From: Haloferax gibbonsii ATCC 33959
Lineage (GTDB): Archaea; Halobacteriota; Halobacteria; Halobacteriales; Haloferacaceae
DNA: 64,000 nucleotides
Direction of reading: 5' to 3'
NCBI RefSeq assembly: GCF_000336775.1
Contig: NZ_AOLJ01000028.1
Location: 217,184-281,183 of the forward strand
The translations under genes and the position numbers were made by a program. The notes below the pieces were generated by a model. It was given only the letters and a program-made list of their open reading frames with translations, was not told where the DNA came from and searched no databases. This document shows, one piece after another, positions 19,725 to 28,652 of the stretch (position 1 is its first letter; every line of letters begins with the position of its first letter).

Positions 19725-20419
19725 GGTTCGCGCCCGTCCGGCCAGTTCTCGTCTCGCCGCAGCGCGTCGAGCGCGTCTTCGGCCCGTCGCTCGCGCTCGT
19801 CGGTCGGCCGTTTCCCGCCGTACCGAACTGCGCGGAACAGCTCGGTGAGTGACTCGACTGTGCCCGCGGGCAAGCCGGCGTCGGCGGCCGTGCGGGCGAG
19901 TTCGGCCGGCGTCTGTCGCGGGGTGGCCGCCGCGCCGAGCGCGGACACCATCGCGAACCAAGCGCGGGAGATGCCGTTCGCCGGCGGGCCGCCCCAGTCG
20001 GACGGCGCCGGCGCGTTCCGTTCCGACGGTTTGTGGTCCGCGCCTCCCCGCTCCTCCGTCGTCTCGGCCGCCCGCGCGTCGTCGTCGGTGAGTCGGCGGA
20101 AGACGAGCACCACCGCACCGACGACGAGTGCGCCCCCGACGGCGAGGCGCGAGCGCAGTCCGCCGGCCGGCGACGACTGCTCCCCGAGACTGCCGAGTAC
20201 GCCGTCGTCCGGAAGCACCAGCCGACCGACTGAGGGTCGGTCCGGACGGTCGGGTTGCCTGCTCGGCCCCGACTGCTCGCGGGGCGCTACCGACCCATCG
20301 GCCGACTCCGCGACGGCCGGTCCGTCCGGTCTCGCGGCGTCGAGCGACCCCGCGGCGAGGCCGAGGGTGATGAGCGCGAACGCGGTGATGGCGAGGGCGG
20401 CGACGTGGGTGGTTCGCAT
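19721..20419 (-). CDS. DUF4129 domain membrane protein
   Basis: A 232-residue protein: N-terminal hydrophobic segment (about 6-24, possible signal anchor), a disordered Pro/Asp/Arg stretch, a second transmembrane helix (about 92-110), and a C-terminal DUF4129 domain (about 155-215) with the typical TPRQTPAELARTAADAGLP and LTELFRAVRYGG segments. It is coupled to the DUF58 gene by a 4-base overlap. DUF4129 proteins are commonly found with DUF58 and transglutaminase-like genes, in systems whose substrate is unknown. Confidence 0.82.
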   Translation of the reverse strand: MRTTHVAALAITAFALITLGLAAGSLDAARPDGPAVAESADGSVAPREQSGPSRQPDRPDRPSVGRLVLPDDGVLGSLGEQSSPAGGLRSRLAVGGALVVGAVVLVFRRLTDDDARAAETTEERGGADHKPSERNAPAPSDWGGPPANGISRAWFAMVSALGAAATPRQTPAELARTAADAGLPAGTVESLTELFRAVRYGGKRPTDERERRAEDALDALRRDENWPDGREP

Positions 20420-20443
20420 GGGTGTGCGGACTGTGTCGGGTCG

Positions 20444-20845
20444 TCACCGCCTCGCGACGAGGCCGATGAGGGCGACCAGTGCGACCAGCGCGCCCCCGAG
20501 CAGTACGCCCGAGAGGTCCGACGACGCGTCCATGCTGAGCCAGAGCCCGCTGACGAGACAGGCCAGCGCACCGGCGGCAGCAGCTGTTTCGAGGGGTCTG
20601 ACGGCCGCCGGGCCGTCGCCGAGTCGTCCGACCACAGAGCGTCCGAGCACGACGAGCGGGAAGACGCCCGCGACGACGACGCCGAGGTGAATCGCCACGA
20701 CGCCGGCGATTTCGAGTGGTGGGACGATGCCACTAGTGGCCGCCCCGAGGGCATACGTTCCGAGGAGCCCGGCGAGGAAGGCCGCGAGGAATCGTTCGAC
20801 GCTGTCCGTCGAGACGCGGGGGAGGGTGTCCGTAACGGGAGCCAT
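20444..20845 (-). CDS. Small four-helix membrane protein, first gene of the DUF58 cluster
   Basis: A 133-residue protein with four hydrophobic segments (about 20-38, 43-70, 82-105, 108-130) and no motif I recognise. It starts the minus-strand cluster running to 17216; 24 bases separate it from the DUF4129 gene. I chose the ATG giving MAPVTDTLPR rather than an upstream ATG five codons earlier. It is divergent from the binding-protein gene at 20959. Confidence 0.7.
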   Translation of the reverse strand: MAPVTDTLPRVSTDSVERFLAAFLAGLLGTYALGAATSGIVPPLEIAGVVAIHLGVVVAGVFPLVVLGRSVVGRLGDGPAAVRPLETAAAAGALACLVSGLWLSMDASSDLSGVLLGGALVALVALIGLVARR

Positions 20846-20931
20846 GCGCAAACATTTCAATTCATTGCTAAAAATACCCGAGGTTCCCCGACCGCGGGCG
20901 AGCGGTTCCGGTCGGCTGCGACCGAAGGTAC

Positions 20932-20954
20932 TTTATGATTTTAGGTTGGCCTAA
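20932..20954 (+). promoter_or_regulatory. TATA-like box and DtxR/SirR-type operator 3
   Basis: TTTATGA (20932-20938) lies 21-27 nt before the ATG at 20959. The palindrome TTAGGT-TG-GCCTAA (20941-20954) fills the space between them, with one mismatch from the perfect TTAGGC...GCCTAA of operator 1. The arrangement copies the promoter of the 5768 gene and suggests repression by the same metal-responsive regulator. Confidence 0.7.
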
Positions 20955-20958
20955 AAAT

Positions 20959-22242
20959 ATGGGAGAAGACGACGCCTCTCGAATCGGGCTGACGCGGCGA
21001 CGGTGCCTCAAACGTGGCGGTGCGGCCGCCGCGGGCGGATTGCTCGCCGGGTGTACGAGCGACCCGTCGGGGTCGACAGACTCGACGGCGACCGAAACCG
21101 CGGACGCGACCGCGACCACGACGACGTCCCCCACCGAGACGGAGACGACGACCGACGGTGAGGGGGACAGCGGTTCGTACTCGGTGTCGATGGCACCGGT
21201 CGGCGAGGTCGAGTTCGACGCCGTGCCGACGAGCGTCCTGACCTACTACCCGGTGTCGGCCGACGCGGCGGTCGCTTTCGGCCACGGCGACGCCATCACC
21301 GGTATCGGCTACGACAAGGAACTGTTCGGCAACACGGTCGACTACTACTACGACGCGCTCGACGGCGTGGAGTTCGAGTGGGAAGAGCTCGGTCGCGTCA
21401 CGCCGGCGTCGAACCCGAACGCCCTCGACAGAGAGCTGTTCTACGAACTGGACAGCGACGTTCACTTCCTCGACCCGGCTCTCCTCCGGAGTAGCTCGTT
21501 CGATTGGTCCGAAGACGAGGTCGCGTCGATCGCGTCCGACGTGGGTCCGTGGTTCGGCAACTACTACAGCCGGACGAACGCCGAACCGCCGGAGCCCTAC
21601 CGCGACCGCTACGAGTACTACACGCTGTGGGAGTACCTCGGCCACATCGCGGCGGTGTTCCGGGAAGAAGAGCGCTACCGAGCGTTCAAGTCGCTTCGCG
21701 ACGAGCTCGTCGCCCGGATACAGGCCGACCTCCCGCCGGTGTCCGAGCGGCCGTCGCTCGCGGTCGTCGCCTACACCGGCGGGACGTTCTGGCCGTACGA
21801 CTTCACGCAGGAGGGCTACCTCTGGGCGCACCTTCGACCGTTCGGGATGCCGAACGCCTTCGCGGCCACCGACGCCGAGACCGGGTCGGGCGGGTCGTAC
21901 GACTACGAAGCGATGGTCGAAACCGCGCCCGACGTGGTCCTCCGGTACTGGGGGACCGCGCTCGGCGACTCGTTCAGTTCGAACCGCGAGGCGGTGCTTT
22001 CTGACCCCCTCGCGGACGAGGTGCCCGCGTTCCGCGACGGGCGGTACTTCCCGTCCGGAAACGGGATGCAGGGGCCGATTATGAACCTGTTCCAGCTGGA
22101 GATGACTGCGAAACAGCTGTTCCCCGACCGGTTCGGGGAGTGGCCCGGCTACGGCGATGGCGAAGCGTACCCCGAGATACCCGAGGACGGGCGGCTGTTC
22201 GACCGTGACCGCGTCACCGATATCGTCACCGGCGAGTTCTGA
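20959..22242 (+). CDS. Iron/siderophore-type ABC substrate-binding lipoprotein, paralogue 3
   Basis: A 427-residue Tat lipoprotein (RRR at 13-15, lipobox LLAGC with Cys32), followed by a Thr-rich linker and the same binding domain as the two proteins near 5-7 kb; shared blocks include FGHGDAI, ELDSDVHFLDPALL, PWFGNYYSRTNAEPPEPY and MQGPIMNLFQLEMTAKQLFP. An ATG at 20935 is in frame but would place the operator and TATA-like box inside the gene, so I start at 20959. It stands without permease or ATPase genes. Three copies in 17 kb suggest different ligands sharing one transporter, or binding proteins with another role. Confidence 0.85.
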   Translation: MGEDDASRIGLTRRRCLKRGGAAAAGGLLAGCTSDPSGSTDSTATETADATATTTTSPTETETTTDGEGDSGSYSVSMAPVGEVEFDAVPTSVLTYYPVSADAAVAFGHGDAITGIGYDKELFGNTVDYYYDALDGVEFEWEELGRVTPASNPNALDRELFYELDSDVHFLDPALLRSSSFDWSEDEVASIASDVGPWFGNYYSRTNAEPPEPYRDRYEYYTLWEYLGHIAAVFREEERYRAFKSLRDELVARIQADLPPVSERPSLAVVAYTGGTFWPYDFTQEGYLWAHLRPFGMPNAFAATDAETGSGGSYDYEAMVETAPDVVLRYWGTALGDSFSSNREAVLSDPLADEVPAFRDGRYFPSGNGMQGPIMNLFQLEMTAKQLFPDRFGEWPGYGDGEAYPEIPEDGRLFDRDRVTDIVTGEF

Positions 22243-22375
22243 CCGTCGGTCGGGCGACGGCCGGACAATCTCGGTCGGCGACGCCGCACCTCGAACCGAA
22301 ATTATTAGATTCGAAACCGAGCGCCGTCTCGCTCGGTCCCTAACTATAGAGGTCGAACCTATGTGTCACCTCGGG

Positions 22376-22393
22376 AGTTATCATTTGATAACT
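22376..22393. promoter_or_regulatory. Perfect palindrome before the receiver-kinase gene
   Basis: AGTTATCA-TT-TGATAACT, 8-base arms, ends 4 bases before the ATG at 22398. It could be a protein-binding site or an RNA hairpin sequestering the translation start. A TATA-like ACTATAGA lies about 30 bases upstream (near 22343-22350). Confidence 0.5.
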
Positions 22394-22397
22394 ACCG

Positions 22398-24596
22398 ATG
22401 ACGACCTCGAAATCTCCGCACATCGTCTACGTTGACGACGATTCGGCGCTCTTGGACCTCGGCGAGACGTACCTCCGAAAGCTCTCTTCGTTCGAGGTGA
22501 CGACCTGTGCGGACCCCGAAGTCGCTCTCGATATCGTTCGTGATTCTGATATCGACTGCGTGGTCAGCGACTACGACATGCCGGCGATGACCGGCGTCGA
22601 ACTCCTCGAAACGGTCCGCGAGGAACACGGCTCGCTCCCTTTCATCCTCTTTACCGGCAAGGGGAGCGAGGAGGTCGCGAGCGACGCCATCTCCGCGGGC
22701 GTCACCGACTACCTGCAGAAACAGCCCTCCTCCGAGCAGTACGAACTGCTCGTCAACCGCATCGAAAACAGCGTCTCGGAACACCGGGCGACCCGCCGCG
22801 CGGAGCGCTACGAGACCGTCCTCGAAGCCCTCGGCTACCCCGTCTACGTCGTCGACGAGCGCGGCCGCTTCACCTACGTCAACGACGCCTTCGCCGACCT
22901 CTCGGGCCACGCCGTCGACGAGATTCTCGGGCGCGGCCCGGAACTCGTGAAAGACGACGGAGACGTGCGGAAGGCGGCCGACGAACTCGGGGGGATTCTC
23001 TCGTCGCGCGGCCCCGACACGACCCAGTTCGAAATCGAGATACGGACGGCCGACGGCGAGGTAGTCCCGTGCCGCGACCACATGGGGTATCTCCCCTACG
23101 AGGGCGAGGCGTTCCGGGGCTCGGTCGGTATCCTCCGGGACATCTCCGGTGAGCGGGCGCGCCGGGACGAACTCGCCCGCGACGAGCACATCATCCGCGC
23201 CGCGGGCGACCCGGTTTACTCGCTCGACTCCGACGACCGCTTCGAGTACGTCAACGACGCCTTCGTCGACCTCGTCGGCCACGACCGCGAACGCGTCCTC
23301 GGCTCGCACCTCTCGTCGTACCTCCCCGACGCGGACTACGAGACCTACGAGTCGCTCCGGGCGTCGCTCGGCGACGGCGCGGAGACCGACCGGCTCACCT
23401 TCGAGACGCAACTCCTCGCGGCCGACGGCGACGGCCGCGACCGCGTGCCCATGGAGTGTCACCTCACGCTCTTACACGACGACGGCTGCGAGGTCGTCGG
23501 CACGACGGGCATCCTCCGGGACATCTCCGAGCGACTGGCCCAGGAGGCCGAACTGTCGCTGATGCGCCGCGCCATCGACGAGGCCTCGGTCGGCATCACC
23601 ATCACGGGCCCGAGCGAGGACGACTGTCCCATCGTCTACGCCAACGGCGCCTTCGAGGACCTCACCGGCTACGACGCCGAGGAGGTTCTCGGCGAGAACC
23701 ACCGCGTCCTGCAGGGACCGGACACCGCCGAAGAGGACTGCGAGCGGTTCCGCGAGGCCATCGCCGACGAAGAGCCGTGCAGCGTCGAACTCCTCAACTA
23801 CCGCCGCGACGGGACGCCGTTTTGGAATCAGTCCGAGATAACGCCGGTCCACGGCGACGACGGGAGCGTCACGAACTACATCGGCTTCCAGCGCGAGGTG
23901 ACAGAGCGCAACGCCCGCCAGCGCCTGCTCGAACGCCAGAACGAGCGCTTCAGCGAGTTCACGCGCGTCGTCTCCCACGACCTCCGGACCCCGCTGACGA
24001 CCGCGCGGGGGTACTTCGACATCGTCGCCGAGTCGCCCGGCGACGCGGACGCCGAGGACCTTCGAAAGCTCGGACAGAGCCTCGACCGGGTCGAGGAGTT
24101 GCTCTCGGACCTGACTGCGCTCGCCGCGCAGGGTGATGCGGTCGCCGAGCCGGAGCCCCTCGACTTCCGGCGCGTGGCCGAACGCGCGTGGGAGACGGTC
24201 CCGACCGCCGACGCCGAACTGCGGTTCGACCGGACCGACGGCGGCGCGTCGCGGACGATAGCGGCCGACGAGAGCAGGCTCCGACAGCTCCTCGAAAACC
24301 TGTTCGAGAACGCCGTCGTCCACGGCGGCGAGGACGTGGTCGTGACGGCCGGCCGGACCCGAAGCGGGTTCTTCGTCGAGGACGACGGCGAGGGCTTCCC
24401 CGACGGCACGCCCCCTCACGAGTGCTTCGAAGCCGGGGTGAGCGAGCGCCGCAGCGGCGGTCTCGGCCTCGCCATCGTCAAGCAAATCGCGGCCGCCCAC
24501 GACTGGACGCCCGCCGCCGAGTACGGTTCGAACGGGGGCGCGCGGTTCGTCTTCACCGAGTCGACGACGGTCGCGAGACCGCCCGCCCAGCGATAG
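22398..24596 (+). CDS. Receiver-PAS hybrid sensor histidine kinase
   Basis: A 732-residue cytoplasmic signalling protein. Receiver domain 8-125 with an intact acidic pocket (DDD 13-15) and phospho-acceptor Asp58 (VVSDYDMP); three PAS domains (about 137-255, 262-380, 390-505; the last has the PAS/PAC pattern EDLTGYDAEEVLGENHRVLQGP); HisKA with His527 (VVSHDLRTPL); HATPase with ENLFENAVVHG and GGLGLAIVKQI. Receiver at the N-terminus and kinase at the C-terminus is a common haloarchaeal layout. No partner regulator is adjacent; the ribbon-helix-helix gene downstream could be a target or effector, but this is only proximity. Confidence 0.9.
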   Translation: MTTSKSPHIVYVDDDSALLDLGETYLRKLSSFEVTTCADPEVALDIVRDSDIDCVVSDYDMPAMTGVELLETVREEHGSLPFILFTGKGSEEVASDAISAGVTDYLQKQPSSEQYELLVNRIENSVSEHRATRRAERYETVLEALGYPVYVVDERGRFTYVNDAFADLSGHAVDEILGRGPELVKDDGDVRKAADELGGILSSRGPDTTQFEIEIRTADGEVVPCRDHMGYLPYEGEAFRGSVGILRDISGERARRDELARDEHIIRAAGDPVYSLDSDDRFEYVNDAFVDLVGHDRERVLGSHLSSYLPDADYETYESLRASLGDGAETDRLTFETQLLAADGDGRDRVPMECHLTLLHDDGCEVVGTTGILRDISERLAQEAELSLMRRAIDEASVGITITGPSEDDCPIVYANGAFEDLTGYDAEEVLGENHRVLQGPDTAEEDCERFREAIADEEPCSVELLNYRRDGTPFWNQSEITPVHGDDGSVTNYIGFQREVTERNARQRLLERQNERFSEFTRVVSHDLRTPLTTARGYFDIVAESPGDADAEDLRKLGQSLDRVEELLSDLTALAAQGDAVAEPEPLDFRRVAERAWETVPTADAELRFDRTDGGASRTIAADESRLRQLLENLFENAVVHGGEDVVVTAGRTRSGFFVEDDGEGFPDGTPPHECFEAGVSERRSGGLGLAIVKQIAAAHDWTPAAEYGSNGGARFVFTESTTVARPPAQR

Positions 24597-24742
24597 CGGG
24601 GCGACGGCTGACGCCCGTGCCGCCGATTACAATTTCTAAAATTTTCACACTTTTTGGCCGAATAGTCTCGGTTCGTCACTCGTTCGAGGCTCGCGGCGGC
24701 CGTCCGCACATCCTTAAGAACCCCTCGGAGAGTTAGACACCC

Positions 24743-25288
24743 ATGGTCACGAATCGCATCACGGTGTCGCTCGACGAGGACGCCCAGTCGGCGCTCGACG
24801 GCCTCGCCGGCCGGACCGACAAGGCGCAGAGCGAACTCGTCCGGGAGGCGCTCGTCTTCTACGCGGCCAACTTCGAGGCGGCGACGACCGACGCCGGGCC
24901 GAACCTCGAAGCCTACCACCAGATGCTGTCGAGCGGCGAGCACGTCCTCCTCGACGTGGATTTCCTGCACACGTTTCTCGACTACGTCGAGGACGACGAC
25001 GGCGACCCCGACCCCGCGTTCCTCGACGCCGTCGACCGGGTGGCGTCGTTCCACGCCCACGAGTACCGCGACCGGTTCGAATCGCTGGGCGAACTCCTCG
25101 ACTGGCTGTCGTTCTGCGGCTTTCTCACGGTCCGTGCCTCCGAGGGCGACACCTTCCACGTCGTCTTCCCCACCGAGTCGGTCAAGTGGTTCATGTCGCG
25201 GTTCATCGCGCTCAGCACCGAGCAGTCCCCGTTCGACATCGAGGTCGAAGAGGGCGTCTCGAAGGTGCTTCTCACCGAGGTTCGGTGA
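24743..25288 (+). CDS. Ribbon-helix-helix (CopG-like) regulator with C-terminal domain
   Basis: A 181-residue protein. Residues 1-45 (TNRITVSLDEDAQSALDGLA, then KAQSELVREALVFYAANF) form a ribbon-helix-helix DNA-binding motif. The remaining ~130 residues are acidic, rich in Phe and His, and I recognise no domain; they may sense a ligand or dimerise. CCTTAAGA about 25-32 bases before the ATG could be the TATA element of a leaderless transcript. It sits between the receiver-kinase and the Nramp-hydantoinase operon and could regulate either. Targets unknown. Confidence 0.78.
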   Translation: MVTNRITVSLDEDAQSALDGLAGRTDKAQSELVREALVFYAANFEAATTDAGPNLEAYHQMLSSGEHVLLDVDFLHTFLDYVEDDDGDPDPAFLDAVDRVASFHAHEYRDRFESLGELLDWLSFCGFLTVRASEGDTFHVVFPTESVKWFMSRFIALSTEQSPFDIEVEEGVSKVLLTEVR

Positions 25289-25370
25289 GGTCCACACTCG
25301 CCGCCGATTTCACACTCGTTCATACTCCTTCATACGCGCTATCTCGGCGGTACACGGCCTTCTCAACGGG

Positions 25371-25393
25371 GATTTATCAATCAGAGTTTGATA
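25371..25393 (+). promoter_or_regulatory. Promoter and inverted repeat of the Nramp-hyuAB operon
   Basis: TATA-like GATTTATC (25371-25378) overlaps an inverted repeat TATCAA-N7-TTGATA (25375-25393), 27-49 bases before the ATG at 25420. A regulator binding here would block promoter access. Its identity is unknown; the adjacent ribbon-helix-helix protein is one candidate. Confidence 0.5.
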
Positions 25394-25419
25394 CGTCAAT
25401 CCACCTCACAGGTAGAACC

Positions 25420-26637
25420 ATGAACATCATCGAACGCTTGAAATCTATCGGCCCGGGCGCGATGGTCGCCGCCGCGTTCATCGGTCCCGGCACGGTCACG
25501 ACCGCGAGCGTGACGGGCGCGCGATTCGGCTACGCGCTCGTCTGGACGATCGCCTTCTCCATCGTCGCCACCATCGTCCTTCAGGAGATGAGCGCCCGAC
25601 TCGGCCTCGTCTCCCGCGAGGGGCTCGGCGAGGCGCTCCGCAGCCAGTTCGACAACCCCGTGCTGTCCGGGGTGAGTATCGTGCTCGTCGTCAGCGCTAT
25701 CGGCATCGGCACGGCCGCCTACGAGACCGGGAACATCCTCGGCGGCGCGGCCGGACTGGAGGGCCTGACCGGTATCAGCGCCAATCTCTGGGGGCCCGCG
25801 ATGGGCCTCGTCGCCGGAGCCCTCCTGTGGTCCGGCAAGTACAAACTCATCGAGAAGGCCCTCGTCGGTCTCGTCTCCATCATGGCCGTCTCCTTCCTCA
25901 TCGACGCCATTCTCATCGGCCCCGACCTCGGCGCGCTCGCCCGCGGGTTCGTCCCGAGCGTCCCGGAGGGGTCGGCGTTCCTCATCACCGGCCTCATCGG
26001 GACGACCGTCGTCGGCTACAACCTCTTTCTCCACGCCGGGAGCGTCCAAGAGCGGTGGGCCGGCCCCGAGGAGCTAAACGAGTCGCGGGCCGACACGATT
26101 CTCTCTATCGTCCTCGGCGGCTTCATCACTATCTCGATTCTCGTCACCGCCGCGGCGGCGTTCCCCGTCGGAACGAACATCCAGAACGTCAGCACGATGG
26201 CCGAACAGCTCGAACCGCTCGTCGGCACGCAGGCCAAGGTGTTCTTCGGCATCGGGCTGTTCGCCGCGGGCTTCACCAGCGCGACGACCGCCCCGCTGGC
26301 CGGTGCCTACGCGACGGCGGGGGCGCTCGGCTGGGACACGGACCTCAAGTCCACGAAGTTCCGCGCCGTCTGGGGCTCCATCCTGCTCGTCGGTATCGTC
26401 TTCTCCGCGGTCGGCTACAGCCCCGTGCAGGCCATCGTCTTCGCGCAGGTCGCGAACGGCGTCCTCCTGCCCATCGTCGCCGTCTTCCTCATCTACGTGA
26501 TGAACGACCGCGACATCCTCGGGTCGTACGCCAACACCACGCTCCAGAACGTCGTCGGCGGGCTGGTGACGCTCGTCGTCGTCTGGCTCGGCCTCCGAAC
26601 CCTCTATACGGTCGCCGCCGATATGGGGGTGTTCTGA
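25420..26637 (+). CDS. Nramp-family transporter lacking the canonical metal site
   Basis: A 405-residue protein with about 11 hydrophobic helices and clear Nramp-family architecture. Two metal-site motifs are replaced. The first-helix DPGN motif is GPGT (22-25). In helix 6 the MPH motif, usually followed by NLYLHS, is VGY (198-200, in TTVVGYNLFLHAGSVQERW). Asp, Asn and Met of these motifs coordinate Mn2+/Fe2+ in Nramps, so metal transport is doubtful. The gene overlaps hyuA by one base (TGATG), which suggests uptake of the hydantoinase substrate or a related amide through the LeuT-type fold. The frame is open upstream, but the ATG at 25420 follows the promoter and starts the family N-terminus (MNIIERLKSIGPG). 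Confidence 0.85.
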   Translation: MNIIERLKSIGPGAMVAAAFIGPGTVTTASVTGARFGYALVWTIAFSIVATIVLQEMSARLGLVSREGLGEALRSQFDNPVLSGVSIVLVVSAIGIGTAAYETGNILGGAAGLEGLTGISANLWGPAMGLVAGALLWSGKYKLIEKALVGLVSIMAVSFLIDAILIGPDLGALARGFVPSVPEGSAFLITGLIGTTVVGYNLFLHAGSVQERWAGPEELNESRADTILSIVLGGFITISILVTAAAAFPVGTNIQNVSTMAEQLEPLVGTQAKVFFGIGLFAAGFTSATTAPLAGAYATAGALGWDTDLKSTKFRAVWGSILLVGIVFSAVGYSPVQAIVFAQVANGVLLPIVAVFLIYVMNDRDILGSYANTTLQNVVGGLVTLVVVWLGLRTLYTVAADMGVF

Positions 26638-28652
26638 TGGACGCAGAAACCCGAATCGGCGTCGACGTCGGCGGCACCTTCACCGACGTGGCGCTTTTGA
26701 CCCCAGAGGGCCGCCTCGTCACCGCGAAGGTCCCGAGCACGGACGACCAGAGCGTCGGCGTCGTCCGCGGCATCGAGAAGGCCTGCGACGACGCCGGCGT
26801 CGACCCGGCCGAGGTCGACGCGTTCACCCACGCGATGACTGTCTCCGTGAACGCGCTCCTCGAAGACGACGGCGCGAAGACCGCGCTCGTCACCACCGAG
26901 GGCTTCCGCGACGTGCTCGAAATCGGCCGACAGGCCCGCCCCGACCTCTACGACGTGACCGCGGACAAGCCCGACTCACTCGTCCCGCGACGCCGTCGGT
27001 TCGAGGTGACGGAGCGCGCGACGGTCGAAGGCATTCAGACCGAAGTCGACGAGCGCGAGGTCCGCGCGCTGGCCGACGACATCCGCGACTGCGGCGCTGA
27101 GAGCGTCGCCGTCTCGCTCTTACACGCCTACCAGCACCCCGAAAACGAGCGCGTCGTCGCCGACGTGCTCCGCGAGGAACTCGACGCGCCGGTCTCCGCC
27201 TCCCACGAGGTGCTCGCCGAGTTCCGCGAGTTCGAGCGTACCTCGACCACCGCGGTCGACGCCTACGTGACGCCCGCCATCGACAGCTACCTCGGCCGCC
27301 TCGAATCGCGGGCCGCGGACCTCGGCGTCCCGGTTCCCAAAATCATGCAGGCCAACGGCGGCATCGCCCCGGCCTCGACCGTGCGCGAGCACGCCGTGAC
27401 GACCACGATGTCCGGCCCGGCCGCGGGCGTCGTCGGCGCGGCGGAGACCGCGACCGACTCCGCCGACGACCTCGCGGGGCTCGTCACCTTCGACATGGGC
27501 GGCACCTCCAGCGACGTGAGCCTCGTCCGCGACGGTGAAGTCGAGCGGACCACCGACGCCGAAATCAACGGCCGGCCAATCAAGACGCCGATGGTGGACG
27601 TGAACACCGTCGGCGCGGGCGGCGGTTCCATCGCGTGGGTCGACTCGGGCAACGCGCTCCGCGTCGGGCCGCGCTCGTCGGGTGCGAACCCCGGCCCGGC
27701 CTGCTACGGTCGCGGCGGCACCGAGCCGACCGTGACGGACGCGAACGTCGTCCTCGGCTACATCGGCGGCAGTTCCGCCCTCGGCGGCGAACTCTCCCTG
27801 GACGTGGACGCCGCCCGCGACGCGCTCGCGGGACTCGCCGACGAGACCGGACTGGACGACGCGCTCGCGGCCGCCCGCGGCGTCTACCGCGTCGCCAACG
27901 CCAACATGACGCGGGCGATTCGCGCCGTGACGGTCGAGCGCGGCCGCGACCCGCGGCAGTTCGGCCTCGTCGCCTTCGGCGGTGCCGGGCCGATGCACGC
28001 CGCCGCCCTCGCCGAGAGCCTCGACATCGAGACCGTGGTGGTCCCGCGGGCCTGCGGCGTCCTCTCGGCGTACGGCCTGCTCGCGGCCGACCAGAAACAC
28101 GACTCGGTGCGGACGCTCCGCCGACCCCTCTCCGGCCTCGATGCCGGGGCGGTCGACGCCGCCTACGCCGACCTCGAAGCCGACACGCTCGAAGACGTGG
28201 CCGACCCCGACGACGCGGCGGTCCGGCGCGCCGCCGACCTCCGGTACGTCGGTCAGAGCTTCGAACTGACCGTCCCCGTCGGCGAGACGTTCGACGCCGA
28301 GGCGGTCGAAGCGCGGTTCCACGGGGCCCACGAGAGCGCCTACGGCTACCGCCTCGACGATCCGGTCGAACTCGTCAACGTCCGGGCGACCGCCGTGGTC
28401 GAGCGCGACCCGCTCGACGTGACCTACCGCGGCGGCGGCGACGCCCGCAAGGACACCCGCGAGGCCTTCTTCGACGGCGAGTTCCGAGAGACGCCCGTCT
28501 ACGACCGCGACGGCCTCGGCGCGAGGACGACCGTCGAGGGGCCGGCCATCCTCGAACAGCACGAGAGCACCGTCGTCGTGCCTCCGGCGTGGGGCGGGAC
28601 GGTCGGAGCCGACGGGACGCTCGTCCTGACAAGCGGGGGTGACGGCGAATGA
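26637..28652 (+). CDS. hyuA: Hydantoinase/oxoprolinase subunit A
   Basis: A 671-residue ATP-dependent amidohydrolase subunit. The N-terminal ASKHA-type phosphate-binding loop (GVDVGGTFTDVALL, about 8-21), the second GTG-like loop (TFDMGGTSSDVSLV) and the HyuA sequence (VGAGGGSIAWVD, then GPRSSGANPGPACYGRGG) are complete. With HyuB it would open a cyclic amide such as N-methylhydantoin, 5-oxoproline or a related lactam at the cost of ATP. Start overlaps the transporter stop by one base; its stop overlaps hyuB by 4 bases. The exact substrate cannot be read from sequence. Confidence 0.92.
   Translation: MDAETRIGVDVGGTFTDVALLTPEGRLVTAKVPSTDDQSVGVVRGIEKACDDAGVDPAEVDAFTHAMTVSVNALLEDDGAKTALVTTEGFRDVLEIGRQARPDLYDVTADKPDSLVPRRRRFEVTERATVEGIQTEVDEREVRALADDIRDCGAESVAVSLLHAYQHPENERVVADVLREELDAPVSASHEVLAEFREFERTSTTAVDAYVTPAIDSYLGRLESRAADLGVPVPKIMQANGGIAPASTVREHAVTTTMSGPAAGVVGAAETATDSADDLAGLVTFDMGGTSSDVSLVRDGEVERTTDAEINGRPIKTPMVDVNTVGAGGGSIAWVDSGNALRVGPRSSGANPGPACYGRGGTEPTVTDANVVLGYIGGSSALGGELSLDVDAARDALAGLADETGLDDALAAARGVYRVANANMTRAIRAVTVERGRDPRQFGLVAFGGAGPMHAAALAESLDIETVVVPRACGVLSAYGLLAADQKHDSVRTLRRPLSGLDAGAVDAAYADLEADTLEDVADPDDAAVRRAADLRYVGQSFELTVPVGETFDAEAVEARFHGAHESAYGYRLDDPVELVNVRATAVVERDPLDVTYRGGGDARKDTREAFFDGEFRETPVYDRDGLGARTTVEGPAILEQHESTVVVPPAWGGTVGADGTLVLTSGGDGE

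Noticed and set aside
17700..20447. A 915-codon minus-strand frame
   Set aside because: The portion beyond 19724 is antisense-like and lies under the DUF4129 gene; the GTG at 19724 with a 4-base overlap is the better start.
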